DNA of 64,000 nt from Reticulitermes lucifugus. Taxonomy: Eukaryota > Arthropoda > Insecta > Blattodea > Rhinotermitidae. Each line of letters starts with the position of its first letter. Positions within the stretch are counted from its first letter, which is position 1. The notes under the pieces are model-generated. The model did no database searches and was not told the origin of the DNA. It worked only from the letters and a program-made list of their open reading frames with translations. This document shows positions 11,591 through 22,497 of the stretch, one piece after another. The translations under genes and the position numbers were made by a program. The stretch lies in contig JAKCWW010000350.1 of NCBI GenBank assembly GCA_026260175.1, positions 31,027 through 95,026 on the forward strand, in the 5' to 3' direction.

Positions 11591-11934
11591 GTTCGATTTT
11601 CATTCCCTTTAACAACCACACAGATCTCTATCACGACACGGTCGTCCAGAGCAGGTTAAAATTTATGGCTCTACAGCAAGCAGCTACGATGCAGTCTATT
11701 AAGTAAATACCTAGAAAGTAGCAGCAGGTAAAATTTTGAATTTTTTGTGGTCTGACTTGATTTGTATGTTGCTTGATAGCGCTGTGTCAGCTGAAAAGGT
11801 TATACAGTGTCGAATGAGGCAGGAAGATTGTGACGAGTGGGTAAGGGTTTGGAAGGAGGAGGTCTTAGATTATTTGAGAGTACTATCCCGTCATGTGCCT
11901 AATGAAAAACACGAAAAGCCGAAAGAAGTTAGTT

Positions 11935-12058
11935 GGTGACCCCACGGGGATTCAAACCCGGAACCTGCCAACGATTTTAATGAAACTTGATTTTTCTCGC
12001 CAGATTTTCGAAAAGTACTCAAATACGAAATTTCACGAAAATCCAGCGGGAGCCGATT
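11935..12058 (-). repeat. Repeat family C end, next to a tRNA-like B-box
   Basis: Bases 11970-12056, read on the minus strand, match the start of the 520-bp repeat at 56510-56580 and 33665-33735: the 'gattttcgtgaaattt' and 'tttttcgaaaat-ctggcgag' blocks. Just outside, 11944-11962 read on the minus strand contain 'gggtttgaatccccg', a good match to a tRNA B-box, which may be a separate SINE head fragment. Confidence 0.55.
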
Positions 12059-12165
12059 TATATTATACTATTATTATATTACTATATTACTATTATATAA
12101 TATTATTATATTACTCTTAATTATATTATATATATAATACAAATTATACTAATAAAATTGTCGGC
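12056..12165. repeat. AT-only low-complexity tract
   Basis: Imperfect repeats of 'attatactattattat' and 'tatataatac' type run for about 100 bases with almost no G or C. No other function is visible. Confidence 0.85.
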
Positions 12166-13227
12166 CTTGCCGACTTGAAAAGTTTGGCAACGTTATAGAA
12201 AACAATAACGAAAAAAAAGTCAGTTGAACATTGGGTTCGAATATTCTTTCTTGAATTTCACTCCACCCCTTTTAAAAAGCTCGATCAAGGGGTACGGTCC
12301 TTCATATTCTGAAACGCTTTACGTAACTCAATCTTTGACATGCTATACGGGCGGGCATTGTATCTATTGGACCGTTCATCATTTATAGGATGCTGTGGCT
12401 ATTGATTTAGTTGTCGAGTTGGCCACGGGTGGGCGCAGTTCACGGTGGATTTTATCGGTACCAGCCATCGAGGTCAGCCTCCTTGTGATATTTATGGCGG
12501 GGAGAATAACACAGGCTTCACGGAAGGAGGTGGAGGCAGTTCTTACATTAAGAGACCAAACAACAGTTGAGAACGTGATAGCTTGGAATGATTATTATTT
12601 ATATCCGTGAACTAGCAGCATCAAATGAAACAACAGACTCTCTCGCTTTTATTTTGTAGGAGACCGAAGGTATCGTGAGGAGAGCCTGGGCACCCAGAGT
12701 GCTAGATGGGATGAGGCACTCCCCTCCCCAGGGCATAGGTACTGGGCCGGTATGGATGTAGTGCATGTGCTAATATCGGAGGTTAGGTTTTCATCTGTTG
12801 AGAGATCACAGGTCCGGAATTACTGATAAAGGTGTTTCATTAATAATTTTGGACCTTAGATTCCGTAAAATGCAAACTTTTTCAGATATCAGTGTTACTT
12901 TACTGCAAAGACTTGTTTATATTTGATCCCGCCTAAATTTGCCGTCATAAGACCCAAGGCGGGGTAGAAGAATGTAGCGCTGTTGTCACATCTTACATTT
13001 GGGCATCAGCAAGCACAAGCTCTCAGAGTACTGCAAGAAACAGCATGTTGGTGATAATGAAATCGCAGGTCATACTTGGTCTACACCTGGCACTGTGTCT
13101 GGCAAACAGGTGACTCTGAGGCCGACGATGAAAAGTTTCCATAACGTTAAAGAGTTCAAATGTAATATACCATCGACGGAACGTTACAGAATTGTAATTT
13201 TTTATGATGTACGGCTGCAGAGAACTT
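12166..13227. other. Unassigned; short open frames only
   Basis: A 71-codon frame at 12395-12610 and the first part of a 173-codon frame at 12999-13520 are open, but the latter runs into the SINE at 13228 and is therefore a composite. Bases 12655-12740 are GC-richer with no recognisable motif. I see no supported gene. Confidence 0.45.
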
Positions 13228-13500
13228 CTGCAAAACATTTTTTTTGGGTAAAGGGCCCTGCAGAAGATGCTACGGACGTACCGCAGCCTAGAGGCTTATT
13301 GTGCAACCGTGTGATGAAGATGATTAGTTTTTCGTTTTTCCATGTAATGGAGCACCGATGGAATGAAGCTGACAGGGGAAAAACCTGTCCCAGTGCCACA
13401 TCGTCTACCACAAATCCCACATGGACTGACCCGGGCTCGAAACCGGGCCTCCGCGGTGAGAGGCCGGCGACTAACCGCCTGAGCCACAGCACGGCCTGCA
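13228..13500 (-). mobile_element. tRNA-derived SINE, group 1, near full length
   Basis: Read on the minus strand it begins with a tRNA-like head: A-box TGGCTCAGGCGG (genomic 13475-13486) and a B-box-like GGTTTCGAGCC (13434-13444). The body contains 'gtggcactgggacaggttt' and ends near 13230. Partial copies of the same head and body occur at 17001-17081, 29904-30020 and 46381-46525. Its minus-strand frames (13202-13562) read AVAQAVSRRPLTAEARF, a phrase familiar from spurious insect gene models built on this kind of repeat. No clear target-site duplication was found. Confidence 0.85.
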
Positions 13501-13949
13501 AGATACCTTACAATTACTGAACAAGACAGAACACTGAAGTGTACTTCACATATCGTCAACACTATTCTCCCAATCCTCGTGCTTAGCGGTCCAAGAATGT
13601 AAGCGGCTTAGACACATGTCCTCCGTGATATTAAGCAGCGGGTCAAACTCTAATATGAGCTCGCCATCTGACAACGGAAATAAACTATTCTAAACGTCAC
13701 TCATGCCCACGGAATTACTGAGTGGTCCTCATGGATTCAACGGCAGATGGAAGGTACACAAAACACACAATCCAGAAGTAAAAAGCTGACTTTATGATTA
13801 CAACATATCACTTCCAGCACTCTTGTTGTCTTCCTATTCTCTGCAGCGTGTGAAGTTTAAAAATCTCATTTCGATATATGCAGACCTAACTGTGACATCA
13901 TTATAGTAATTTAGCTTTCTTTAAGGTGCGAATTGCGAAGCGTGAGATG

Positions 13950-14116
13950 TCTTCTCCAAAACGGTCCAGACTGGCTCTGGGGCCCACCCAGTCTCGTATT
14001 CAATGGGTACCGGATTGCTCTCCCTGAAACTAAAGCGGCCGGGGCGTGAAGTTGACCACTTATCTCCATCTAGTGCCGGGGTTAAGAATAAGTGGAGCTA
14101 CACTTCTACACCCCCC
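13950..14116 (+). mobile_element. SINE group 3, 5'-truncated copy
   Basis: The body matches 48135-48295 and 51085-51235: 'cttctccaaa', 'ccagactggctctgggg-cccaccca', 'actaaagcggccgggg', 'gtgaagttgaccact' and 'atctagtgccggggttaag' then 'gtggagct'. The tRNA-like head is missing. It ends in a C-rich run near 14114. Confidence 0.75.
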
Positions 14117-15069
14117 CACAACTTTACCATTGTTTATAATTTTTGATACTATCTCGCTAAGAAATTTATATCAGGAGCAGCGTAAGCGATTCTTCTCTGT
14201 TTCTACAGTCCTTGCTCTCTGTATTTAATACATTTGTCTCTCAATTCTTTCTCATAGCACTGCTGTACTCTTTATTGGGGTTTATACAATAGTACAGTAC
14301 TTGAGTTTGCATTCAAGAGACAGAAAGAGAGAGAGAGACGCCTAGCCTATCTCTGTGTATTTCTACTTAGGTTATTAATTGTACTTTTATGTGAAGTTTT
14401 TGCCTTGACTCGTTTTAATTTGGATGTTTTTACAATGATTATGCCAGTTTCTTCCTATACTGCTATCTATATTAGCATTGCCTTAATCATGCATTGTGCC
14501 ACCTACAGAAGCTTTGTAATTCCATGCAAAAAGACTGAGGAAACAGGTGTGCGTTTCCGAACGATTAAGAAATCAACATTGCTTACAAACTTATTTGGTT
14601 CAGAGCCACCATCCGTCCAAGCATATTTGGAAAGAGTGCTCTTTTTTTTTAAATTATAGCTTCCAACATAGTAATTTCTGTGCTACCATTTCACCCATTA
14701 ATTCACCACGAAACATCCTACCTACAGCTTTCCTCTTACCTTTCGATAATGGAAGGGTTTAGGCTAAAGGATATACTTGCACATCAAGGAAACACTCTCA
14801 ATTTCAAGTTGCTCATCAGAAAATCTGTGTTGGTTGGCTACCTGGAAGTAAAGCATGACTGAACGGAAGATTGGTTCACAACAAAAGTAAAAGTAGTGTG
14901 ACCAATAAGGCACCAACTTCAGGACTGTTCACGCATGTTTCTCAAAGTCTTTTCAAGGCCATTTAAAAGAACAGAATTTACCAGATCAGACCGCACTAAA
15001 CAGCGTAAAAGGCAGTACGAATCCTAAAATTCTTATTGGATTGTTGCACGCAAGTTTTGGGCTTGAGCA
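14117..15069. other. Unassigned non-coding stretch
   Basis: AT-rich sequence with open frames of 60-84 codons on the + strand (14405-14862) that have no recognisable motif. A short 'agagagagag' tract lies near 14325. Confidence 0.45.
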
Positions 15070-15250
15070 GGCTATATGTTGATGGAAGATTTAGGGAGGG
15101 GGATAATATTAAAATAACTCTTAAATAAAATAAGGAATGGAATGGATCATCTGGCTCGGGAAATGGACAAGTATCGGACTGCCGTAAACATCGTAATGTC
15201 TTTCCAGTTTTCAGATGAGGGGAATTTCTCGACTGGATCTCAACCCGGCA
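15070..15250 (+). mobile_element. LINE 3' end fragment (reverse transcriptase tail plus UTR)
   Basis: 'gggggataatattaaaata' decodes to the WEDNIKM-type tail of the LINE at 60560-61230. A decayed 'gaatggatcatctggctcggg' block (Asp-Trp-Ile-x-Leu-Ala-x-Asp in intact copies) and the shared 3' tail 'ggggaatttctcgact' (15219-15234) follow. The same tail is present at 24824-24840. Stops interrupt the frame. Confidence 0.7.
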
Positions 15251-15281
15251 GCTTCTTTAGAACTCTGGTTCATAAAGTTAC

Positions 15282-15331
15282 GTATGTATGTATGCATATA
15301 TGTATGTATGTATATATGTATGTATGTATAT
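15282..15331. repeat. (GTAT)n microsatellite
   Basis: About twelve imperfect GTAT units with a few GCAT/ATAT interruptions. Length is likely to vary between individuals. Confidence 0.95.
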
Positions 15332-15359
15332 AAAAACCTTTATGGAGCATATTATGAAA

Positions 15360-15661
15360 AAAAGCTATCCCATTATAGGCCTGGACAGGCCCTGAGGACT
15401 CCAGGAGCTTTAGGCTCCCAGAATTCCTAGACAGTTGGTACATGACGGTTATAAGGTTGTTACTCCTACGCACCGGCCGCCTTTACCCCCAAGGAGATAT
15501 CTCTGGTATTTTTTTCTGTTAGAGGCTGAGTCTACCCCAAGACCATAGTGAGGCCGGAAGGACTAAGTTAATGAAATATCCCAACGACACCATCGGTAGT
15601 CGAACCCGTGACCTTGCGGCTTGCAGCTCAGTGCCTCAACCAACTGAGCCACCGCGTATCC
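15360..15661 (-). mobile_element. tRNA-derived SINE, group 2, complete with target-site duplication
   Basis: Flanked by an exact 12-base direct repeat, 'catattatgaaa', at 15348-15359 and 15662-15673. Read on the minus strand it has an A-box TGGCTCAGTTGG (genomic 15640-15651), a B-box-like segment (15596-15606), a body with 'gcctctaacagaaa' and 'ggcggccggtgcg', the 3' block 'ctggagtcctcagggcctg' and a tail near 'aatgggatagctttt'. The duplication shows target-primed retrotransposition. Group 2 copies also lie at 17459, 19495, 44381 and 59167. Confidence 0.93.
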
Positions 15662-15673
15662 CATATTATGAAA

Positions 15674-17000
15674 TTGGATATTAAAATCGGCGTGTGTGTG
15701 TGTGTGTGAATATGTACTGGATTCAGGTGGCTCAAAACAGGTCCTGTGTCGAGTTACAGTGAAAGAGATAATTAACCTGCGGTTTCCATAAAAATGGGGA
15801 ATTTCTTGACAATCTGGGCAAATATTAACTTTTTTAAAAGGATTCTGTTCGAAGAAATTATTTATTTTGCTGGATTGTAAGTTTTCTTGTCGTTGAATTT
15901 GTCCCTGTACCTAGCTTGTAGCTTGTTGAAAATGTTACGTTTTAGTAGGAAGTTCAATGTCGCTATAGTAGTTACGACGAATATCACGCGAGTGAGAAAA
16001 AAATCTTCGACACTTGATGTTCTGATGGCACGATTAGTGACTTCTGAAACGCCGTGTATTCCAGTGGAGAATTGTCATATTTTCGGAGGAATCTGCTGCC
16101 CCAGTCGTCTCTTAAAATAGTCCCTTTTCGGCCCTTTGTTTCTATTTTACCCTCTCCAATGTCTGGTTTAATAGCCATCTAGCTATCTGGTCCTCATTCT
16201 TTGTACCCTTATAAACGGCTTTTAAAATGATTCGTACCCTGAACGTGGAAGCAGATTTTTCTTTCGAAACATTGTTACCTTTCTTCTTCCGACTATAACA
16301 TATAACCCAAAAGGGCAATCTTGAAAACTGTCGTTTCCTTAACAGTCTTCTGGTGCAATTTTATCACTTCACTTTCCCATGGTTTATTTCGGAATGACCT
16401 CAAGAACTGAGTCGCATAACTTGTGATATCTACTGCTCACTATATCACCACCACTACCACCACCACCACCACCACCACCACCATACAGGATCAGGCTTAA
16501 TTCCCGTTCCTAAGCCCTCTAGTTGTACGTGACCTATCTTTTTCTTCAGGCTTACAGAGCTTCTTTGCCGCAATTATTTGCACTCCTGCGTCTTATTCGG
16601 CATCCTGTTTTTTTATAATGTAGTGGCTGTGTTTTTATCCATTTATTTTCCCAGTCTTACATTTCATTGATAAAATATATTTGAAACATATAACTTTATT
16701 CTCACACGTCTATATTTTGGTGATGTAGTGTTGTGATAATAAAAACTAACCCTTTTAAGTTTATACTTCATTACTTGTAGCACCTACTTTAAAAATGAGA
16801 GTATGCATTTTGACCATTTTATTTAGGTCTATGTGTTTCGAATAATTCTCAGAATAAATATCGATTATTTCCCTGTACATCATTAACAAGCTCGTCTGCA
16901 CAATGGAGACGTGGGTTCTGTGTGATGTAGAAAATGAATTCGTGTGTATTATCTAGAAAATTTCCACGATTTTTAGACGTGCCATATTTTAAGTCAAGAG
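15674..17000. other. Unassigned non-coding stretch with two simple repeats
   Basis: Holds a short (GT)n run near 15690-15708 and an (ACC)n run at 16447-16483. Open frames (15887-16120 and others) are under 80 codons and unrecognised. No supported gene. Confidence 0.45.
16447..16483. repeat. (ACC)n microsatellite
   Basis: About twelve CAC/ACC triplets with one interruption. Confidence 0.95.
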
Positions 17001-17081
17001 TTGCCGGCCTTTCACTGCGGGTTATTCTGCGTGAGATTTGTTGGTGGAAAAGTAGTACTGGGACAGGTTTTTCCTCTCCAA
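17001..17081 (+). mobile_element. SINE group 1 fragment with internal deletion
   Basis: 'ttgccggcctttcactgcggg' type start, 'gtgagatttgttggtgga' and 'actgggacaggtttttcc' follow the order of the group 1 SINE at 13228-13500, but the A-box is absent and the stretch between the T-arm region and the body is shortened. Confidence 0.65.
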
Positions 17082-17458
17082 GCACTTAGGTTTTCCTCTC
17101 ATCCACTAACGCTCCATACTCGTCTTCGACTTCAAAGTTAGTCTAAACAGATAGACAGATGGGAGAAGTCTGGGTCTTTCGGAAATCGTGGAACATGAAG
17201 AAAGAAATGTACTTTTATATTCTGTCAGGACTTACGGGGTTGAAGGTCACAGAACCCTTTTCTGCTCTGCTTCAGTCTTTGGGTTCATTTTTTTTTCTTC
17301 AAGCGCTGTGAACAAGTGTTCTGCACTTTTTTTTTGATCTGTTGAAAGATGTGGTGCTCTAGAAGGGTTATGATGCTAACAAGTTCTTACTCCCTGTTTA
17401 CAAGATTATGTCTTTCAGAAAACAATTGGTGCAGCAATCTTTGTTTTCAATGCTTATA

Positions 17459-17588
17459 CAGGCCTGGACAGGCCCGGAGGTCTCTATGAAGTTGAGGCTT
17501 CCAGAATTTCTAGACAATCGGTACATGAAGGTGGCGAAGTTGTCAGCCCTAGGCACTGGCCGCCTTAACCCCCCAGGAAATACTAGTG
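17459..17588 (-). mobile_element. SINE group 2 fragment, 5'-truncated
   Basis: Matches the 3' half of the complete copy at 15360-15661: 'ggcctggacaggcc', 'gaggcttccagaatttctag', 'acaatcggtacatgaagg' and 'cactggccgcctta'. The tRNA-like head is missing, as expected for incomplete reverse transcription. Confidence 0.85.
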
Positions 17589-17989
17589 CATGAACAACCG
17601 TACCTAATATTCGTTATCTTCATTTATTTCCAAGTCTCAATCACAATTTCCCACTTAATATGTTGCTAGTGTCTCGTAAGCACGTGAGGTCCAGAGAGTT
17701 GTATTTCGCGGCATTCTGATGATTCTGTAAGTATTTTGATAAAAGAATTCCGTTGTTTATGACCTACTCCCCGTGCTGATATGAGCCGCCTACAAGCAGA
17801 CACTGGTTTTTCCATGATGGATATCATAAAAATTAGAAAAAACACTCGAGTGGATATTGTTTGGAATAGACAAGTTTGCTGTTATTTATGAACACTTCAT
17901 TATCTGGAAAGTTCTTACTGTATTCTGGTTTATTTATAAATTACACACATTCATCATGGACAGAGGAAAAAATTATTTTAAACTTCTAG

Positions 17990-18690
17990 TTTGGTAGATA
18001 GCTAAGATGAATAACAAATTCCTTGGAAATGTGGCAGAATTCAAATATTTGGAATTACAGTAACAAATCAAAATTGCATGAATGAAGAAACTGAGAGCGG
18101 ATTGAAACTGAAGAATGCCTATCACCATTTTCCGGATTTTTTCTTCCCGTTTTCTATTTGAAAACATAGAACTTAGAATACATAGAACTATAATTTTGCC
18201 TGCTGTTTTATATGGGCAGGAAAATTGGTCTCCCACATTGTGGGAAGAACGTAGACTGATTCGAGAATAGGGTACTGGAGAAGATATTTGAGCCTAAGGG
18301 GAAATAAGTAACAGGAAATGGTGGAAACTGCATAACAAGTAGCTTTATAGTGCGTAGTCATCAAACGTTATTTCGGTCATCAAATGAAGGAGGGTGAAAT
18401 GGGTGGGACGCGTGGCACGTATGGGGGGGGGTAATGCATACACGGTTTGGGTGTAGAAACCCCGAAAAAGACCACTTGGAAGAACAAGGCATAGAGGGGA
18501 AAATAATAATAATAAAGTGGATATTAAAGTGATAGAATTGGAGGGCACTGATCTGGCTCTGCGTATGGAGATGTGCCGGGCTGTTGTGGACACTGCGGCA
18601 AGAAATTTCCTGTTCCATAAAATGCGGGAAAATGCGACTACATGAGGAATTGTTAGCTTCTGAAGAAAGACTAGCTCCATGGAGGTAGCT
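17990..18690 (+). mobile_element. LINE relic covering the last part of the reverse transcriptase ORF and the 3' UTR
   Basis: In order: NKFLGNVAEFKYLGITVTNQ (frame from 18007), C-M-N-E-E, a decayed SGLKLKNAYHHF segment, an ILPAVLYG motif at 18195-18220 (C-terminal to the catalytic core of LINE reverse transcriptases), LWEERRLI, a W-W-KLHN block near 18330, MRWVGRVA near 18398, and a 3' UTR ending 'ataaaatgcgggaaaatgcg' and 'agctccatgg'. Several frameshifts and stops are present. This is the longest continuous relic of this LINE in the window. The catalytic FADD box is not included. Compare 60560-61230. Confidence 0.82.
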
Positions 18691-19343
18691 AGTTATTTTG
18701 GGAAAACACGAATAAACACAGTGCGCGTTTCAATGTGAACGGTGTTTGCTGTTGTGAACCGACTTTATGAAGCTCAAGGGTAGCTCCTAGTAGCCTGTTT
18801 CGTGCTGTAATATATTTTCGTGTGCTGTTAGTGTTCTGGTTGCTTCAACTAACATTTCAGATGTTATTATAACATCGTACCCTGAAGTGTTCAGTATGAA
18901 CAGTGTGTATAAGGTGTATCTTATGTAGGAGACCACATCGCATTCCTCCGCTTTTAGTTTCTGTGGTGTTTATTAATATTTCTTCATGCTGCAGATGAAA
19001 GGAACAAGCACACTGGATGTGAATTGAATTTTGATTCGCTATAACAGATTCTTCACTATTAAGATATGAACATTTTTTTTAACGTTTGTTCTGTTGCATG
19101 TTAAGCATCCTGTATTATTCCAGCGCGCAGAATAGGATCTGCTTTATACTAAAGAATACAATACTGCAGATGTATACATGGCTGTGTCTTATTCTAGGCA
19201 CAATCAACTCATGCATTATGGATGTTAAAAGTGTTTTAGAAAAGAGTGGAGTGTAGGGGCTTCTCTTCGCCAGGACAGCCAGACACCCCTGGGGCCATGT
19301 ACGCTCCTGCGCAACAGGTACCGAAGCGCTGTCCCCAGAACAA
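18691..19343. other. Unassigned non-coding stretch
   Basis: No gene or repeat recognised. Bases 19265-19340 are locally GC-rich without a recognisable motif. Confidence 0.45.
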
Positions 19344-19425
19344 AATTGACCGGAACGTGTAGCTGAAAATTCACATCCATCTAGCGCTGAAGGTTAAGAA
19401 AGCTTGGAGTAATACCTCAACTCTA
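19344..19425 (+). mobile_element. Possible SINE group 3 3' fragment
   Basis: 'catccatctagcgctgaaggttaag' type sequence with 'ttggag' after it matches the 3' body of group 3 (48238-48275). The fragment is short and diverged. Confidence 0.4.
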
Positions 19426-19494
19426 TTATATATATTACTTCTGATGTGACAATTATTTAAGCACACGGATTCCTTATGTTTGTATTATTTACAT

Positions 19495-19819
19495 GGGGCA
19501 CGCGGTGGCGCAGTTGGTCGAGGCACTGCGCTACAAACCGGAACGTCGCGGGTTCGATTCCCGATGGTGTAATTGGAATTTTNNNNNNNNNNNNNNNNNN
19601 NNNNNNNNNNNNNNNNNNNNNNNNNNNNNNNNNNNNNNNNNNNNNNNNNNNNNNNNNNNNNNNNNNNNNNNNNNNNNNNNNNNNNNNNNNNNNNNNNNNN
19701 NNNNNNNNNNNNNNNNNNNNNNNNNNNNNNNNNNNNNNNNNNNCTGGGAGCCTCAACCTCCTGGAACCTTAAGGGTCTGTCCAGGCCTGTAATGGGATTG
19801 CTTTACTTTATTGCTTTTA
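19495..19819 (+). mobile_element. SINE group 2 with target-site duplication and internal assembly gap
   Basis: A 12-base direct repeat, 'tattatttacat', lies at 19483-19494 and 19820-19831. The head has an exact A-box TGGCGCAGTTGG (19506-19517) and exact B-box GGTTCGATTCC (19551-19561). The 3' block 'agcctcaacctcctggaac' and tail 'aatgggattgctttact' follow the gap. Judged from the copy at 59167-59465 (299 bases), the missing centre should be about 140-160 bases, in line with the 161 Ns. This is the best preserved Pol III promoter pair in the window. Confidence 0.92.
19583..19743. other. Assembly gap (161 Ns)
   Basis: A run of N inside the group 2 SINE. The gap probably reflects collapse of a high-copy repeat. 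Confidence 0.99.
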
Positions 19820-19831
19820 TATTATTTACAT

Positions 19832-20849
19832 ACTAAGTTCAAGCACAATTTGTTGCAGGAAGCTATGTTTTGTGTCCATATGAAGTACCGTCTTCATCTT
19901 TCCAATGACTATAGTATGACCTGCAAACAGTTGTGAATATATATTCCGGGTGGCCTTATGAAATATTCCAAAATGCAGGGCATTTTTCTTCAGTGACAAG
20001 CCGCCACTTCGCAACTATGTCAGAACTGAGGTCGTTACATTATCTCCACTTCATTAATGAAGTAGCCTTCACAGTTGTCGAACTTATATTTGCTTTATGC
20101 GTGCATGCATCCATGAATGTGTGTTTGAGCCAGGAATGTTTAGGGATCTTCACGTTTGTACAATTAAATTATCCAGCCAGATAATCAGAAAGGAAACATG
20201 ATGAGAGCTACAAACTGCTGTGAACAGTCACAAATGAATGTTTGTTTGTGGGATTTTTGATCATGATGGCAACTTGTAATCGACATTTTCACGTTTATTA
20301 ACAGCTGCCATAAGATGTAAACGATGTTGTTGTTTTGTAAAAGTCACATCATTTTCTAGATATTTCAAGATATTTTTTCTGTAATTCACAAACTTGTGTC
20401 ACACGCCAGGGTTTGTCAACGTGTTTGTGAAATAGCCTTTGGAATTCATCGCAAGGCTTGACGGGCCACAGCGGACAATGAAGGGACCTGTAAGCCCAGG
20501 TTAGTTAAAAGCGCTATGCTGAAAATCCTTAAATCATTCACTTAAACACGAAATTTTCTGCCGCGTGAGGAATCCGTAAGTTCATTACCACTTTCACAAG
20601 GAATTTTCACTTATCCCTCCCTCGACGAAGGCGAATCCAGTCCACGTCCTTACAACGTAGTTTTTTTAGAATATTCTTCCAACTATCTTTCAAAATTTTA
20701 TTTCCTTCCCTTCAGTTTTCCAAACTAAAATTCTGCGTAGAGTTTTCATGTTTTCCGCATACGCTTCATGCTTCTCTTATCTCTTCTTTATATCATCGCC
20801 CCAATGATGCACAGTGAGTGAAGGTGGAAATTTAAAACTTCTAATTATC
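19832..20849. other. Unassigned non-coding stretch
   Basis: No repeats recognised. One segment at 20436-20489 is open as PLEFIARLDGPQ followed by RTMKGP between an 'aaatag' and a 'gtaagc', but the acceptor is weak and there is no supporting context, so it is not called. Confidence 0.4.
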
Positions 20850-20945
20850 AGTACCTTTTCCATCCTCTTGTTACTTACTCTCTCTGAAGTCCAAATATTC
20901 TCCCCAGCACCCTGTTGTCCAACACACTTTTCTCTGTGAGAACAA
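20850..20945 (-). mobile_element. Possible diverged LINE fragment
   Basis: 'ccaaatattctccccagcacc' followed by 'ctgttgtccaacac' parallels 'ccaaatatcctcctcagcacc' and 'ctattctcgaacacc' at 61026-61060, the region coding FENRVLRRIFGPKR on the minus strand. The rest of the neighbourhood does not align by eye. Confidence 0.4.
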
Positions 20946-21779
20946 CCCAGATGATTATTTGAAGGGTAGTACACCCATGCACTAAATTTCCGCAGCAATT
21001 AATGGGGGGGGGGCGGCTTGGAAATTCACCTCAATTAACAATGTCGAAAGCTTCGTCAGACGAGATTTTGCACAGCCTGTGTATTTGGCTGTTTGTTCAT
21101 CAGCGCTGATATAAAGAAGGTCCTGATGCAGCTTCCTTCAGTATAAAAGCGACACTGCTCTGAGTTCGCAGGTGCGCAGTGGGCAGGGCGTGTCTGGGTG
21201 TAATACTAGGAAGATTTATACCTCACAGCCATAACCATCGCCGTCGTTGTCGCCGCCATAGAAGACGTAACATGGCCGCCGCCCGCCGTGTCTGATTGTT
21301 CCCGAAGCTGGATTTTAACAGAGATATCCTTACTACAGTGCCTTGTTTGCCTCAGAATGTCTTTCTTAAACTTCTTTTTGTCTTTCATGCTAACTTCAAT
21401 ACAGACTGTTATAGGAGGCAACTTATACACAAGCTGGTACCAGCGTCTTTTTAACTTTAGCCTAATCATAAAACTCGCAGATTATCACGAATCTAGCACA
21501 GTCAAAAGCTACTGATTTATGTTTCAGTGCTACCTGCTTCAAAATGCTACTTAAACCCAAAATATAATCTGTGAATGGAAAGGTGCTTTTTATGATTTCT
21601 CTATGTTGGTGTCTGTTAACTGAATTATATCTACCACATAAGTCCTATGCAGAATTATGAACTGACTAACAAACAAACAAACTTTATTATCAAGAGTTTT
21701 TCTCGGAACCTAGTAAACGCTCACTAGTTCAAATTCCTCGTCTTTGATAAAACCTGACTTTTCATTACAGTAATAAAAA
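20946..21779. other. Unassigned; one GC-rich patch
   Basis: Bases 21225-21295 are CpG-rich with GCC/GTC triplets ('atcgccgtcgttgtcgccgcc'-like). No exon can be supported. Elsewhere AT-rich. Confidence 0.4.
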
Positions 21780-22185
21780 CAGCCACTGGTCTGTATCCTG
21801 AGCCAAAATAATCCATTCCGTGATCCTTCCTCTTTATTTAGATCTATTTTATACAGTCCTCTCACTTGCGAATTGTTTTTCCAATTGATCTTTTAATGCT
21901 GTAAACCAAAAGCCTACAAGCATTTATCTCTCCCATGCGTGCCACATAATCCGCTCATCTCATCATCTTGTTATAATCATCCTAATGATATCTGGTGAAG
22001 AATAAAAATGAAGCCTATCTTTATGTAATTCTCTTCAGCCTCCTGTTCTTTCCTTCGATTGTGACCTAAATATTATCGTCAGTACCCTTTTCTCAGTTAG
22101 ACCTCAGTTATCAAGTGATGTGAAAGACTTAAGTTTCGTACTCATACAGAAAGGAAAATTATTCTTATCTTCAAATTCTTATATA
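21780..22185 (-). mobile_element. Diverged LINE fragment, reverse transcriptase tail
   Basis: 'cctgagccaaaataatccattcc' type start and 'catttatctctcccatgcgtg' then 'ccacataatccgctcatctc' parallel the LINE tail on the minus strand (ARMGE and MRWAGHVA coding region). 'ggtgaagaataaaaatgaagcc', 'cttcagcctcctgttctttcc' and 'acctaaatattatcgtcagtacc' then continue upstream into the FENRVL region. Many indels break the frame. The divergence suggests an older subfamily than the copy at 60560. Confidence 0.65.
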
Positions 22186-22230
22186 TCAGATGGACAGATA
22201 AAATATTTTAACGTATTAGTAGCAAGAATT

Positions 22231-22488
22231 GCCAATCCCAATGGTCGCGCTGTCTAACGCGTGGGCCTGCGGCCGCTCACTTGCTGGGATTGCGGGTTCG
22301 AATCCCGCCTGGGCATGGATGTCTTGTGAGTGTGTGTATTGTCAGGTAGAGGTCTCTGCAACGGGCTGATCACTCGTCCAGAGGAGTCCTACCGAGTGTG
22401 GTGTGTCTTAAGTGTGATCGTGAACCCTCGGCAATGAGGAGGCCTAGGCCCATTAGGGACTGTCGCGCCATGGAGAGGGGGGGGGGTT
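22231..22488 (+). mobile_element. tRNA-derived SINE, group 4, with target-site duplication
   Basis: A 9-base direct repeat, 'gcaagaatt', flanks it at 22222-22230 and 22489-22497. The head (22231-22318) keeps a perfect T-arm, GCGGG-TTCGAAT-CCCGC, with exact B-box GGTTCGAATCC (22295-22305), and the acceptor half 'tgggca' pairs imperfectly with 'tgcc' at 22230-22233. The body holds 'gatcactcgtccagaggag' and ends in a G run. It is the only copy in the window. As a tRNA gene it would be defective: the D-arm and anticodon arm do not fold cleanly. Confidence 0.82.
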
Positions 22489-22497
22489 GCAAGAATT

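Noticed and set aside
12999-13520. 173-codon open frame on the + strand
   Set aside because: Its second half is antisense to the group 1 SINE (13228-13500) and its first half has no recognisable domain, so the length is fortuitous.
20436-20489. Exon candidate PLEFIARLDGPQRTMKGP
   Set aside because: Weak acceptor and no consistent neighbour. Interesting only if transcripts are found.
22231-22318. Functional tRNA gene
   Set aside because: The T-arm and B-box are perfect, but the acceptor and D-arm do not pair properly, and a target-site duplication encloses it as the head of a SINE.
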